From Rhizobium croatiense (GTDB lineage Bacteria; Pseudomonadota; Alphaproteobacteria; Rhizobiales; Rhizobiaceae), in the NCBI RefSeq assembly GCF_019793465.1, contig NZ_JAILYJ010000009.1, forward strand, positions 186,001 through 250,000: a DNA stretch of 64,000 bases. The letters are read 5' to 3'. Both the position numbers and the translations under genes were made by a program. Shown piece after piece: positions 39,389-50,633 of this stretch. Position 1 is the first letter of the stretch, and each line of letters opens with the position of its first letter. The notes below the pieces were generated by a model. The model did not search any database. It was given only the letters and a program-made list of their open reading frames with translations, and was not told the DNA's origin.

Positions 39389-40198
39389 TTACTTAGGTGA
39401 AATTGCCGGCGAAAGCGGCTCTATGGGATCAGGAGAGCCTCGGGTCGCGAAGGATTCGTGCACATGATCGCGGCCGTCCAGGATAACGACTTCCATCGCC
39501 CGGCGCGCGGCGGCGCTGTCACCGGAAGCGATGGCATCGACGATGCGCATATGGGTGTCGGCAATATTGGCAAACCCATTTTCGGAAGGCGGCGTACTGA
39601 TGCGGAACATGCCGACGAGGGCTGCCTCAATGAGGCTGCCGAGGGTGCGCATGAAGGGATTGTGCGATGCTTCGGCGAGCGCCAGGTGAAAGTGCAGGTC
39701 GGCGAGCGCCAGGCTGTCGGCCGTGTGGTCGCTCGCCGCCATCTCCTCCGCCAGCCCGCGCAGCGTCTCGATTTCCTCGGCATTGGCCCGCTCGGCGACG
39801 AGGCCGGCGGCGAAGGGTTCAACAGCAAGTCGGATATCGTAAAGCTGCAACAGGAATTCTTCCGTCACGCCACTGTCGAAGTGCCAGGCGATGATCTCGC
39901 TGTCGAACATGTTCCAGAGGTTTTTCTCGGTGACACGCGTGCCGACGCGCGCCTTGGCGACGACCATGCCCTTGGCGGCGAGGGTCTTCATCGTCTCGCG
40001 CAGGACCGTGCGCGACACCTTGAAACGCTGCGCCAGTTCGGTGTCGCCGGGCAGAATCGAGCCGACGGGATATGTGCCGGCGACGATCGCCTTGCCGAGC
40101 TCGTCGACCACCTGGGCGTGGCTTGTCCGGGTCCGGCGCCCTGTCTTGCGTGTCTCGATCAATTTGTTGCGCAAGCGATCCGTCTCCCCCTCAGGCAT
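39389..40198 (-). CDS. GntR-family regulator, FadR/FCD type
   Basis: A 269-residue regulator. The winged helix-turn-helix is at about residues 25-95 (GSILPGDTELAQRFKVSRTVLRETMKTLAAKGMV) and the FCD all-helical effector domain at about 115-245, with probable metal ligands in DLHFHLALAEASHN and DTHMRIVDAI. The start overlaps the end of yjfF by 8 bases, so it is the last gene of the ytfQRT-yjfF operon and probably controls it, responding to a sugar acid or sugar-derived ligand. Confidence 0.9.
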   Translation of the reverse strand: MPEGETDRLRNKLIETRKTGRRTRTSHAQVVDELGKAIVAGTYPVGSILPGDTELAQRFKVSRTVLRETMKTLAAKGMVVAKARVGTRVTEKNLWNMFDSEIIAWHFDSGVTEEFLLQLYDIRLAVEPFAAGLVAERANAEEIETLRGLAEEMAASDHTADSLALADLHFHLALAEASHNPFMRTLGSLIEAALVGMFRISTPPSENGFANIADTHMRIVDAIASGDSAAARRAMEVVILDGRDHVHESFATRGSPDPIEPLSPAISPK

Positions 40199-41159
40199 AC
40201 CTCTTGTTCAGACTGGAAAGGAACAGGATCGCCTTCTGCATCAGGATGAATGCAAACAGCAGGAGGCCGATCAGGATCTTGGTCCACCAGCTCGACAGCG
40301 TGCCGTCGAAGGTGATGTAAGTCTGAATGAGCCCCTGGATCAGGATGCCGATCAAGGTTCCTGCCACGAATCCCGCTCCTCCGGTCAGCAGCGTCCCTCC
40401 GATGACGACTGCCGCGATCGCGTCGAGTTCGACGCCGACCGCCGCAAGAGAATATCCAGCAGAGGTGTACAGCGAAAAAACGATTCCGGATAGGCCGGCG
40501 AGAAAACCCGACAGCGCATAGATCTGGATCGTCGTGCGGCCGACCGGCACGCCCATCAGCCGCGCCGTCTGCGGACCGCCGCCGAGCGCATAGACATTGG
40601 TGCCGAAGCGGGTGCGGTGGGCGATGAAGATGCCGGCGGCGAAAACGAGAAGCATGATGGCGCCGATCAGCGTCAACCGCCCGCCTCCGGGCAGCCGCCA
40701 ATAGAGGCTCGTCAGCGTGGAATAGTAGTCGTGGTTGATCGGAATGCTGTCGATTGAGAGCACAAAGGCGATACCGCGCGCCAGGAACATGCCGGCAAGT
40801 GTGACGATAAAGGCCGGCATTTCGAGATAATGGATGATCGCGCCCATGACGGCACCGAAGGCGGTGGTGATGACGAGGACGAGCGCGAAGGCGAGCAGCG
40901 GATGGATCGAGGTGTTCTGCAGGATGACGGCAAGGAAGACGCCGGTAAAGGCGATGACCGAACCGATCGACAGATCGATGCCGCCGGAGATGATGACGAA
41001 TGTCATGCCGACCGCGGCAATGCCGAGAAAGGCGTTGTCGGTCATAAGATTGCCGATGACGCGCGTCGACAGCATGTTCGGATATTGCAGCGTGCAGCCG
41101 GCATAGGCGAGCACGAAGATGACGACGGTCGCAAGCAGCGGCAGGTATTTGGAGTTCAT
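40191..41159 (-). CDS. yjfF: Galactofuranose-type ABC transporter permease YjfF
   Basis: A 322-residue CUT2 permease with about nine hydrophobic spans and the coupling block AVGVELDAIAAVVIGGTLLTGGAGFVAGTLIG. The start at 41159 overlaps the ytfT stop in an ATGA, the strongest of the possible starts. In E. coli YtfQ-YtfR-YtfT-YjfF imports galactofuranose; the same four proteins are encoded here in the same order, so this one should form the second half of the membrane channel. Confidence 0.92.
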   Translation of the reverse strand: MNSKYLPLLATVVIFVLAYAGCTLQYPNMLSTRVIGNLMTDNAFLGIAAVGMTFVIISGGIDLSIGSVIAFTGVFLAVILQNTSIHPLLAFALVLVITTAFGAVMGAIIHYLEMPAFIVTLAGMFLARGIAFVLSIDSIPINHDYYSTLTSLYWRLPGGGRLTLIGAIMLLVFAAGIFIAHRTRFGTNVYALGGGPQTARLMGVPVGRTTIQIYALSGFLAGLSGIVFSLYTSAGYSLAAVGVELDAIAAVVIGGTLLTGGAGFVAGTLIGILIQGLIQTYITFDGTLSSWWTKILIGLLLFAFILMQKAILFLSSLNKRYA

Positions 41160-42165
41160 TTCGGCTGCTCCCTTCCGCCCTGCCGGCGGCTGGCAAAGAT
41201 GGCGAGCGACTGCATCGCCGGCGACTGGATGACGAGGATCACGATGATGATCACCGCCTTGATGATCAGATTGAATTCGGGTGGAAAGCCGGAGGACAGG
41301 ATGCCGGTATTGACAGCCTGGATGATCATCGCGCCGATCAGCGATCCCACGATGCTGAAGCGACCGCCGAGCAGCGAATTGCCGCCGACGACGACGGCGA
41401 GAATGGCGTCGAGTTCCAGCCAGAGACCGGCATTGTTGGCATCGGCGCCCTTGATGTCGGCTGCGACGATGATGCCTGCGATCGAGGCGCACAGCCCGCT
41501 CAGCATATAGACGGCCATCAGCAGCACCGGCGTCTGGATGCCGGAGAGCGTGCTGGCGCGGCGGTTGATGCCGACGGCCTCGAGCAGCATGCCGAGCGCC
41601 GTGCGCCGGACGAGCAGGATTACCAGCAGCCCGACGAGCAGCCAGATGACCACAGGCATTGGCAGGAGAGCCATGGAACCGCTGCCGAAGAAGATCAGAC
41701 CGTCATCGTTGAAGGTCAGGATGGCGCCCTCGGTGATGAGCTGGGCGATGCCGCGGCCGGCGACCATCAGCACCAGCGTGGCGATAATCGGCTGGATGTT
41801 GAGGATCGCCACCAGGAAACCGTTCCAGACGCCGCAGGCAAGTCCGATCACCAGCGTCAACAAGATGGTGTAGGCAACTGAATTGCCGGATACAATCGAT
41901 GACGCAGCAACGGCGCCGCAGATGGCGATGACCGCGCCGACGGACAGGTCGATGCCTTTGGTGGCAATTACCAGCGTCATGCCGATCGCCAGGAGCGCCA
42001 CCGGCGCTCCGCGATTCAGCACGTCGATCAGGCTGCCATAAAGCCGTCCATTCTGAACCACCACATTAAAAAACTGTAGTGACGTTATGAAATTCAACAG
42101 AAGAACGACAGCGAGAGCGATCAATTGCGGCGCCAGGCGATAGGCCAGCGCATTCCGGGAGGATT

Positions 42166-42169
<4 letters not shown>
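41156..42169 (-). CDS. ytfT: Galactofuranose-type ABC transporter permease YtfT
   Basis: A 337-residue CUT2 permease, hydrophobic throughout, with the coupling block GLWLELDAILAVVVGGNSLLGGRFSIVGSLIG. It starts at an ATG overlapping the ytfR stop (ATGA) and ends in an ATGA overlap with yjfF, so the three genes are translationally coupled. It pairs with YjfF to form the heterodimeric channel. Confidence 0.92.
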
Positions 42170-43689
<1,520 letters not shown>

Positions 43690-43734
43690 GAGGGCTGCTG
43701 TTTCCTGATATTGCGCCTTGCGCCTGCACCAAAA

Positions 43735-43751
43735 CCGGGCATGACGCCCGG
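43735..43751 (-). terminator. Secondary hairpin between ytfQ and ytfR
   Basis: CCGGGC (43735-43740) pairs with GCCCGG (43746-43751) around a 5-base loop. It lies downstream of the larger hairpin and may add to attenuation or mRNA protection. Confidence 0.45.
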
Positions 43752-43767
43752 TCCGGCACCGGCAGTT

Positions 43768-43796
43768 CCACACCGGTCCATGATGGACCGGTGCGG
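43768..43796 (-). terminator. Attenuating hairpin between ytfQ and ytfR
   Basis: CACCGGTCCA (43771-43780) pairs perfectly with TGGACCGGTG (43784-43793) around TGA, and two more C-G pairs extend the stem after a mismatch. It follows the binding-protein stop by 13 bases and has no T tract. Such hairpins usually protect the binding-protein mRNA and lower downstream expression. Confidence 0.65.
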
Positions 43797-43809
43797 TTCC
43801 AGGTTCAAA

Positions 43810-44772
43810 TCAGTAGCCCTGACCCTTCTTCTCTTCGTAGACCTTCATCGGCTCGTCGGCGGGCGTGTAGAGCTTGGACTCTGTCTGGATCCACTTTGCC
43901 GGAGCCTTCTTGTCCTTCAGATAGGCTTCGAGCGCATCGAAGGCCGGACCAGCCATGTTCGGCGTCAGTTCGACCGTGGCATTGGCTTCGCCTTCGGACA
44001 TTGCCTTGAAGATATCGGGAACGGCGTCGATCGAGACGACGAGGATATCCTTGCCGGGCTTCAGGCCGGCTTCCTTGATCGCCTGGATGGCGCCGACGGC
44101 CATGTCGTCGTTATGGGCGTAGAGCGCGCAGATATCCTTGCCGCCATTTTCGGCCTTCAGGAAGCTTTCCATGACTTCCTTGCCCTTGGTGCGGGTGAAG
44201 TCGCCGGTCTGGCTGCGAACGATCTTGAGGTTGTCGTGGCCGGCGAGAGCTTCTTCGAAGCCCTTCTTGCGGGCGATGGCCGGCGACGAACCGGTCGTGC
44301 CCTGCAGCTCGACGACATTGCACTTCTTGTCGCCAATAGTCTTGACCAGGAAGTCGCCGGCGACCTTGCCTTCATGGACGAGGTCGGAGGTGACAGCCGT
44401 CAGGTAGAGATCGTCAGGAGCCTTGATGGTGCGGTCGAGCAGAATGACCGGAATCTTGGCTTCCTTGGCTTCCTTGAGAACATCGTCCCAGCCGGTTTCG
44501 ACGACCGGAGCAATCAGGATGGCGTCGACGCCCTGGGCGATGAAGGAGCGCAGGGCCTTGATCTGGTTTTCCTGCTTCTGCTGGGCGTCGGCAAACTTCA
44601 GATCGATGCCCCGCTTCTTGGCCTGCTCCTTGGTGACGGTCGTTTCAGCCGCACGCCAACCCGATTCCGAGCCGATCTGCGAGAAGCCGACGGTCAGGCC
44701 GGCGGCCGAAGCCGAACCGAACATGCAGGCAGCAAGAATCGTAGCACTCAAGAGTGCAGTCTTCAATTTCAT
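43810..44772 (-). CDS. ytfQ: Galactofuranose-binding periplasmic protein YtfQ
   Basis: A 320-residue binding protein with a signal peptide (residues 1-23, MKLKTALLSATILAACMFGS then SAA). The mature protein matches E. coli YtfQ closely from memory: LTVGFSQIGSESGWRAAET, QQKQENQIKALRSFIAQGVD, CNVVELQGTTGSSPAIARKKGFEEAL, RSQTGDFTRTKGKEVMESFLKAE, and VELTPNMAGPAFDALEAYLKDK. It is the first gene of the operon and is expected to be the most strongly expressed. The ligand is inferred as galactofuranose. Confidence 0.94.
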   Translation of the reverse strand: MKLKTALLSATILAACMFGSASAAGLTVGFSQIGSESGWRAAETTVTKEQAKKRGIDLKFADAQQKQENQIKALRSFIAQGVDAILIAPVVETGWDDVLKEAKEAKIPVILLDRTIKAPDDLYLTAVTSDLVHEGKVAGDFLVKTIGDKKCNVVELQGTTGSSPAIARKKGFEEALAGHDNLKIVRSQTGDFTRTKGKEVMESFLKAENGGKDICALYAHNDDMAVGAIQAIKEAGLKPGKDILVVSIDAVPDIFKAMSEGEANATVELTPNMAGPAFDALEAYLKDKKAPAKWIQTESKLYTPADEPMKVYEEKKGQGY

Positions 44773-44861
44773 GATATCCTCCCAATGCCGCTCTTTCGCG
44801 GCGCAGGGTCAAAAAATCATATAGTATTACTTTTGTAAATCGGTTTTTTAGGATGCACCGC

Positions 44862-44893
44862 AACAAAAAAAGGGCGTCCACAGGGACGCCCCT
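44862..44893 (-). terminator. Terminator of the BMP-type operon
   Basis: GGGCGTCC (44872-44879) and GGACGCCC (44884-44891) form a perfect stem with a 4-base loop. The A tract at 44865-44871 becomes the T tract on the minus strand. It lies 24 bases past the binding-protein stop. Confidence 0.85.
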
Positions 44894-44917
44894 CGCATCT
44901 GCAAAGTCGTCAACCGG

Positions 44918-45994
44918 CTATTGCGCCGGAAGCTTGTCGTCGACGCCTTCGACGTAGAAGTTCATGCCGAGCAGCGTGCCATCATCGGCCTTCTCTCCGG
45001 CCTTCAGCCAGGGCGTACCGTCCTGCTTGTTGATCGGGCCGGTAAACGGATGCAGCTCGCCCGACTTGATCTTGGCTTCGGCTTCCTCGGCGAGTTTCTT
45101 CACATCGTCGGGCATGTTGGTGTAGGGCGCCATCGTCAGAATGCCGTCCTTGAGGCCATCCCAGCTCTGTTCCGACTTCCAGGTGCCGTCGAGGAGCGCC
45201 TGGACGCGCTTGACGTAATAGTTGCCCCAGGTGTCGATGATCGCGGTAAGCTGTACGTTCGGGCCAGCCTTGATCATGTCGGACGCCTGGCCGAAGGCCT
45301 TGACGCCGCGTTGCTCGGCAACCTGCATCGGAGCGGTCGTGTCCGTGTGCTGGGTGAGAATATCGACGCCCTGGTCGAGCAGCGCCTTGGCGGCATCGGC
45401 TTCCTTGCCCGGGTCGAACCAGGTATTGACCCAGATGACCTTCATCTTGAAGTTCGGATTGACCGACTTGGCGCCGGTTTCAAAGGCGTTGATGCCCATC
45501 ACCACCTCGGGGATCGGGAAGGAGGCGATATAGCCAGCCGTGCCGGTCTTCGACAGCTTGCCGGCGATAATGCCGCTAATATAGCGGCCTTCGTAGAAGC
45601 GCGAGTTGTAGGTCGCGACGTTGTCTGCGGCCTTGAAGCCCGTCGCATGCTCGAATTTCACCTTCGGGAACTTCTTGGCGACGGCAACGGTCGCGTCCAT
45701 GTAGCCGAAGGAAGTGGTGAAGATCAGAGCGCAGCCGGAACGGGCCATGCGCTCGATGGCGCGTTCGGCATCCGGACCCTCCGGAACGCTTTCGAGGTAG
45801 GACGTTTCGACCTTGTCGGCGAATTCCTTCTCGACCTGGAGGCGGCCGTTTTCATGGGCCTGCGTCCAGCCGCCATCGGTACGGGTGCCGACATAGACGA
45901 AGCAGACCTTGGTCTTGTCGGCAGCCTCGGCAGCCGAACCGATGCTCAGGACGAGGGCAGCTGTCGCTGCGAGAGCAAGTGCAAGTTTTTTCAT
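44918..45994 (-). CDS. BMP-family ABC transporter substrate-binding protein
   Basis: A 358-residue basic-membrane-protein-family receptor. The signal peptide covers about residues 1-24 (MKKLALALAATAALVLSIGS). The family blocks are KVCFVYVGTRTDGGWTQAHENGR, ARSGCALIFTTSFGYMDATVAVAKKFP and KSGELHPFTGPINKQDG near the C-terminus. Family members usually bind purine nucleosides or related bases. It is the last gene of its importer operon, 47 bases after the permease, and a terminator follows. Confidence 0.9.
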   Translation of the reverse strand: MKKLALALAATAALVLSIGSAAEAADKTKVCFVYVGTRTDGGWTQAHENGRLQVEKEFADKVETSYLESVPEGPDAERAIERMARSGCALIFTTSFGYMDATVAVAKKFPKVKFEHATGFKAADNVATYNSRFYEGRYISGIIAGKLSKTGTAGYIASFPIPEVVMGINAFETGAKSVNPNFKMKVIWVNTWFDPGKEADAAKALLDQGVDILTQHTDTTAPMQVAEQRGVKAFGQASDMIKAGPNVQLTAIIDTWGNYYVKRVQALLDGTWKSEQSWDGLKDGILTMAPYTNMPDDVKKLAEEAEAKIKSGELHPFTGPINKQDGTPWLKAGEKADDGTLLGMNFYVEGVDDKLPAQ

Positions 45995-46041
45995 TTTGAT
46001 CCCTGTTGGTTGGAAGTTTGAAACCCGTCTTTTGTTGTTGC

Positions 46042-46962
46042 TCACCGGTCAGGCACGAAGGCTTTGCCAAGCGAGGCCGGCGTATTGATCATCGTCGTGC
46101 GCCGATTATGCGAGATCATGATGAGGACCACAACTGTCGCCGCATAGGGCAGCATCGACAGGAACTGCGACGGAATGCCGACGCCGAAGGCCTGCGCGTG
46201 CAGTTGCAGGATCGTCACCGCCCCGAAGAGATAACCGCCAGCCATCAGGCGCCAAGGCCGCCACGAGGAGAAGACGACAAGCGCCAGCGCAATCCAGCCG
46301 CGCCCTGCCGACATATTCTCGGTCCACTGCGGCGTGTAGATCAGCGACAGCTGTGCCCCTGCAAGGCCTGCGCACGCACCGCCGAACATTACGGCGAGAT
46401 AGCGCGTGCGGATAACGTTGATGCCGAGCGCATGGGCAGAGGCGTGATTATCGCCGATGGCGCGTATCTTCAGGCCGGTACGGCTCCTGAAGAGGAACCA
46501 GTTGACGGCGACAACGAGCAGGATCGACAGGTAGAAGATCAGATCCTGCTTGAAGAGGACCGTTCCGACATAGGGTATCGCCGAGAGCACCGGGATTTCG
46601 ATCGGCAGCAGCCGGATGCCGGGCGCGCCGACGAAGGCTTCGCCGAGCATGCCGGAAGCGCCCAGGCCCAAGATTGTCAGGGCAAGGCCCGTCGCCACCT
46701 GATTGGTGACGAGCGTCAGCGTCAGGAAGGCGAAGAGCAGCGAAAACAGCCCGCCGCTGACGATGCCGCCGACAATGCCGATATAGGCCGATCCGGTGAG
46801 CTGGGCTGCGGCAAAGGCACCGACGGCGCCGATGATCATCACGCCTTCGACGCCGAGGTTGAGAACGCCCGAACGCTCCGTCACGAGTTCGCCGAGGGCG
46901 GCGATCACGAGCGGCGTCGAGGCAGTGATAACAGTCAGCAGAATGGCTTCGAAGATGCTCAT
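46042..46962 (-). CDS. ABC transporter permease (nucleoside/BMP type)
   Basis: A 306-residue membrane protein of the NupQ/YufQ type. It has eight or more spans and the typical segment GELVTERSGVLNLGVEGVMIIGAVGAF near the N-terminus and ARLD-like IKIRAIGDNHASAHALGINV in the middle. It overlaps the upstream permease by 4 bases (ATGA), so the two channel subunits are translated together. Confidence 0.88.
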   Translation of the reverse strand: MSIFEAILLTVITASTPLVIAALGELVTERSGVLNLGVEGVMIIGAVGAFAAAQLTGSAYIGIVGGIVSGGLFSLLFAFLTLTLVTNQVATGLALTILGLGASGMLGEAFVGAPGIRLLPIEIPVLSAIPYVGTVLFKQDLIFYLSILLVVAVNWFLFRSRTGLKIRAIGDNHASAHALGINVIRTRYLAVMFGGACAGLAGAQLSLIYTPQWTENMSAGRGWIALALVVFSSWRPWRLMAGGYLFGAVTILQLHAQAFGVGIPSQFLSMLPYAATVVVLIMISHNRRTTMINTPASLGKAFVPDR

Positions 46963-48044
46963 GCCACGCCACCCCTGACCCGCGACCAGGCGATGCGGAT
47001 TTTGTAATAGATCAGCGTATCGCAGGAGAGGACGAAAAAGAGCAGCAGCCCCTGAAAAACGCGGGTGACCTTATCGGAAACGCCGAGCGACAGCTGCGCG
47101 GCCTCGCCACCGAGATACGTCAGCGCCAGCACCAGTCCCGATGCGATGATGCCGAGCGGATTAAGCCGCCCCAGGAAGGCGACGATGATGGCCGTGAAGC
47201 CATAGCCCGGCGAAATCGCCGGCTGCAGGTGGCCGATCGAGCCGGAAACCTCGGATATTCCGGCGAGGCCCGCAAGAGCGCCGGAGAAGAGGAAGCTGAA
47301 CCAGATCATCTTCTTCGAGGAGAAGCCGGCAAAGCGCCCTGCCCGCTCCGACTGGCCGAGCACGACGATCTCGAAGCCTTTCAACGTATAGCGCAGCATG
47401 AACCAGGCGCCGACCGCCGCAACGATCGCGAAGATGAAGGCCCAATGGGCCCGGCCCGATTCCTCCCAGATCGCCGGCAGCACCGCTTCCGGCGCGAAAT
47501 CGCGCGAGACGGGAAAATTGAATCCTTTGGGATCGCGCCAGGCGCCGCGAATCAGCCAATCGAGGAAGAGCTGGGCGATATAGACCAGCATCAGCGATGT
47601 CAGGATCTCATTGGTGTTGAAATGCGCCTTCAACAGCGCCGGGATGGCGGCGAAAAGCGCGCCGCCGAGCGCTCCCAGGACCAGCATCAGCGGCAGAACC
47701 AGCGGCGAATGCCAGTCGTAGAAGACGATCGGCAGATAGGAGCCGGTGATGGCGCCGATGGTGAACTGGCCTTCGGCGCCGATATTCCAGTTGTTCGAGC
47801 GATAGCAGACGGCAAGGCCGACGGCGATCAGGATCAGCGGTGCGGCCTTGATCGCCAGCTCGTGCAGCGACCAGACTTCGAGCAGCGGCTCGACGAAGAA
47901 GGCGTCCAGCGCCTCGACCGGATCCTTGCCGAGCATGGCGAACATAATGGCGCCGAAGGCGAGCGTCAGGACAAGCGCCAGCAGCGGCGAGACGAAGGCA
48001 AAGAGCTTCGAGACGTCGGGGCGTCTTTCCAATTCAATGCGCAT
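46959..48044 (-). CDS. ABC transporter permease (nucleoside/BMP type)
   Basis: A 361-residue permease of the NupP/YufP type with about ten spans. Blocks include NIGAEGQFTIGAITG, IPALLKAHFNTNEILTSLMLVYIAQLFLDWLIRG and GYGFTAIIVAFLGRLNPLG. The ATG at 48044 follows a GGAGG site and overlaps the ATPase gene by 11 bases. It forms the channel with the permease encoded next. Confidence 0.88.
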   Translation of the reverse strand: MRIELERRPDVSKLFAFVSPLLALVLTLAFGAIMFAMLGKDPVEALDAFFVEPLLEVWSLHELAIKAAPLILIAVGLAVCYRSNNWNIGAEGQFTIGAITGSYLPIVFYDWHSPLVLPLMLVLGALGGALFAAIPALLKAHFNTNEILTSLMLVYIAQLFLDWLIRGAWRDPKGFNFPVSRDFAPEAVLPAIWEESGRAHWAFIFAIVAAVGAWFMLRYTLKGFEIVVLGQSERAGRFAGFSSKKMIWFSFLFSGALAGLAGISEVSGSIGHLQPAISPGYGFTAIIVAFLGRLNPLGIIASGLVLALTYLGGEAAQLSLGVSDKVTRVFQGLLLFFVLSCDTLIYYKIRIAWSRVRGGVA

Positions 48045-49602
48045 GGGCTGCCTCCGCGGCATGCTTGTCTTCGTGCAGGCCACCCATTAGCAAGCCGATT
48101 CTTTCACGCGTCAGTTCACCGGCCGGATAGGGCCTGGAAAGGCGCCCTTCGGAAATGACGGCGATATCGGTCGCCACTTCGAAGATCTCGTCGAGATCCT
48201 GGCTGATGACGACGACGGCCGAGCCCGCCTTTGCGAGATCGACCAAGGCCTGGCGGATGCGGCTCGCAGCGCCCGCATCGACGCCCCAGGTCGGCTGATT
48301 GACGATGAGGACGGCCGGTTGGCGGTCGAGCTCGCGGCCGACGATGAACTTCTGCAGATTGCCGCCGGACAGAGAACCGGCGGCGGGATCGTCACCGCTC
48401 TTGCGAACATCCATCGCCTCGGAGATGCGCCGCGCGGCGGATTTCACCGCGCCATGGCGGATGATGCCGAGAATACCGAGAAAGGCTTTGCGATCCGATT
48501 GACTGCGGGCCAGCACCAGATTGTCCGACAGTTTCATCGCGGCAACGGCGGCGTGGCCATGCCGCTCCTCCGGCACGAAGCCGGCGCCGAGCAGACGGCG
48601 GGCGGTGATGCCCTCGGTGCCCACAGGCTTCTTGCGGATGACGATCGCCTCGGCCGAAGCGACCGGATATTCGCCGGAGAGCGCATCGAAAAGCTCGCTC
48701 TGCCCGTTGCCGGCCACACCGGCGATGGCCAGGATTTCGCCAGCGCGCACTGCCATGGAGACATCGCGCAGCGGCATGGCAAACGGCGTGCGGGCTGCGA
48801 CGGAAAGGTTAGCAACGGCAAGCTGCACCTCGCCCTTGTCCGAGCGCTCGGGATGGGTGACGGTCGCCACCTCGCTGCCGACCATCATGCGGGCAAGCGA
48901 GGCGGGCGTCTCCTGCTTCGGATCGCAGGCGCCGGTCACCCGGCCATGGCGCAGCACGGTGGCGCGATCGCAGATGCGCTGCACCTCTTCCAGGCGGTGG
49001 CTGATATAGAGAACCGAACGGCCCTCGGCGCGCAGCTTGAACAGCGTCTCGAACAGCCTGTCAGCTTCCTGCGGCGTCAGCACCGAGGTCGGCTCGTCGA
49101 GAATGATCAGCTTCGGGTTCTGCAGCAGCGCACGGACGATCTCGATCCGCTGGCGCTCGCCGACGGAGAGATCGGCGACATGGGCATGCGGATCGAGCGG
49201 CAGGCCGTAGGCGACCGACAGCGCCCTCGCCTCCTCGGCGATCCGGTCGATCGGAATGCTGCCATCGAGGGAAAGCGCAATGTTTTCGGCAACGGTCAGC
49301 GCCTCGAACAGCGAAAAATGCTGGAACACCATGCCGATGCCGAGCTTGCGGGCTTCGCCCGGCGAAGTGACCGCGACCGGGCTGCCCTGCCAGAGGATAT
49401 GCCCGTGCGTCGGCTCCAGAACGCCGAACAGCATCTTGACCAGCGTGGATTTGCCTGCGCCATTTTCGCCAAGAAGCGCGTGAATTTCGCCCGGCGCGAT
49501 ATCGAGATCGATTTCATTGCAGGCGGCAAAGCCACCGAAAAACTTCGTCAGCTTCTGGACGGATAGTAACGCACCGGAATCCGGCACATTCAATGGCGAC
49601 AC
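48034..49602 (-). CDS. ABC transporter ATP-binding protein (nucleoside/BMP type)
   Basis: A 522-residue double-domain ATPase. The first domain has Walker A GENGAGKST at about residues 43-51, signature LSVGERQRIEIVRALL and Walker B LIILDEPTSVLTPQE. The second has the P-loop-like AGVAGNGQSELFDAL and signature SLSGGNLQKFIVGREL, with Walker B VLIVNQPTWGVDAG in which the usual Asp-Glu is Asn-Gln, as is common for this family's second site. The start is a GTG at 49602; no ATG fits. It is the first gene of the importer operon. Confidence 0.9.
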   Translation of the reverse strand: MSPLNVPDSGALLSVQKLTKFFGGFAACNEIDLDIAPGEIHALLGENGAGKSTLVKMLFGVLEPTHGHILWQGSPVAVTSPGEARKLGIGMVFQHFSLFEALTVAENIALSLDGSIPIDRIAEEARALSVAYGLPLDPHAHVADLSVGERQRIEIVRALLQNPKLIILDEPTSVLTPQEADRLFETLFKLRAEGRSVLYISHRLEEVQRICDRATVLRHGRVTGACDPKQETPASLARMMVGSEVATVTHPERSDKGEVQLAVANLSVAARTPFAMPLRDVSMAVRAGEILAIAGVAGNGQSELFDALSGEYPVASAEAIVIRKKPVGTEGITARRLLGAGFVPEERHGHAAVAAMKLSDNLVLARSQSDRKAFLGILGIIRHGAVKSAARRISEAMDVRKSGDDPAAGSLSGGNLQKFIVGRELDRQPAVLIVNQPTWGVDAGAASRIRQALVDLAKAGSAVVVISQDLDEIFEVATDIAVISEGRLSRPYPAGELTRERIGLLMGGLHEDKHAAEAAHAH

Positions 49603-49641
49603 GTTCCCCTCATTTCTTCTGCCAACCGGTCCGTTCGGATC

Positions 49642-50622
49642 TCATGGAATCAGCAGCGTCGTTCCTGTTGTTTTTCTTGTTTCCAGATCCGCGTGAGCCC
49701 GCCCAACCTCACGCAACGGATAGGTTTGATTGACATTGATACGCACTTTGTTGCTTTGCACAACATCAAATAGCGCTTTCGCACTGTCGACCAATTCCTG
49801 GCGCGCGGCGATATAGGTGAACAGCGTCGGCCGCGTTGCAAAGAGCGAGCCTTTCTGCGCCAGCTGGGAAAGGCTGAAATTCTCGATCGGGCCGGAGGAC
49901 TGGCCGAAAGAGGCAAAAAGGCCGCGCGGCTTCAGGCAGTCGAGCGACTGTGGAAAAGTATCGCGGCCGATCGAATCATAGACGACATCGACGCCCTTGC
50001 CCCCGGTGATTTCGCGCACGCGGGCGACGAAGTCTTCGCTCTTGTAGTTGATCACATGGTCGTAGCCATGGGCGAGCGCCAGCGCGACCTTGTCTTCAGA
50101 GCCCGCCGTGCCGATGACGGTGGCGCCGAGCGCCTTTGCCCATTGACCGGCGATCAGCCCGACGCCGCCGGCGGCGGCATGAAACAGCAGGACCGTCTCG
50201 GGTCCGACCTTGAAGGTGCGGTTCAAGAGATATTCGGCGGTCATGCCCTTCAGCATCATCGCCGCCGCCGTCTCGAGCGCAATGCCATCGGGGACATGCA
50301 CGAGATGGCGCGCCTCGATATTGCGCTCGGCGGCATAGGCGCCGTCGGCGCTGGCGTAGGCGACCCGTTCGCCAACCTTGAAATCGGTCACGCCGGAGCC
50401 GACTGCCGTCACCGTGCCGGCGCCCTCCTTGCCGGTGACGAAGGGCAGATGCGGCACCTTGTAGGAGCCGTTGCGGAAATAGACGTCGATGAAATTGAGG
50501 CCGATCGCCGCCTGGCTGATCTGCACCTCACCAGCCGCGGGCGGCGCAAGATCGATTTCGACATAGTCGAAAACCTCCGGCCCGCCCGTCTTCGAGAATG
50601 AAACCGCCTGCGTCTTCGTCAT
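49642..50622 (-). CDS. qor: NADPH:quinone oxidoreductase (zinc-less MDR type)
   Basis: A 326-residue medium-chain dehydrogenase/reductase of the quinone oxidoreductase group. The Rossmann block is LLFHAAAGGVGLIAGQWAKALGATVIGTAGSEDKV, and GGKGVDVVYDSIGRDTFPQSLDCL follows. The N-terminal QAVSFSKTGGPEVF pattern is typical; catalytic-zinc ligands are absent. The ATG at 50622 was chosen over a weak upstream start. It is 11 bases after the pcs stop and is probably co-transcribed, a pairing whose meaning is unclear. Confidence 0.9.
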   Translation of the reverse strand: MTKTQAVSFSKTGGPEVFDYVEIDLAPPAAGEVQISQAAIGLNFIDVYFRNGSYKVPHLPFVTGKEGAGTVTAVGSGVTDFKVGERVAYASADGAYAAERNIEARHLVHVPDGIALETAAAMMLKGMTAEYLLNRTFKVGPETVLLFHAAAGGVGLIAGQWAKALGATVIGTAGSEDKVALALAHGYDHVINYKSEDFVARVREITGGKGVDVVYDSIGRDTFPQSLDCLKPRGLFASFGQSSGPIENFSLSQLAQKGSLFATRPTLFTYIAARQELVDSAKALFDVVQSNKVRINVNQTYPLREVGRAHADLETRKTTGTTLLIP

Positions 50623-50633
50623 CTTGCCTGTCC

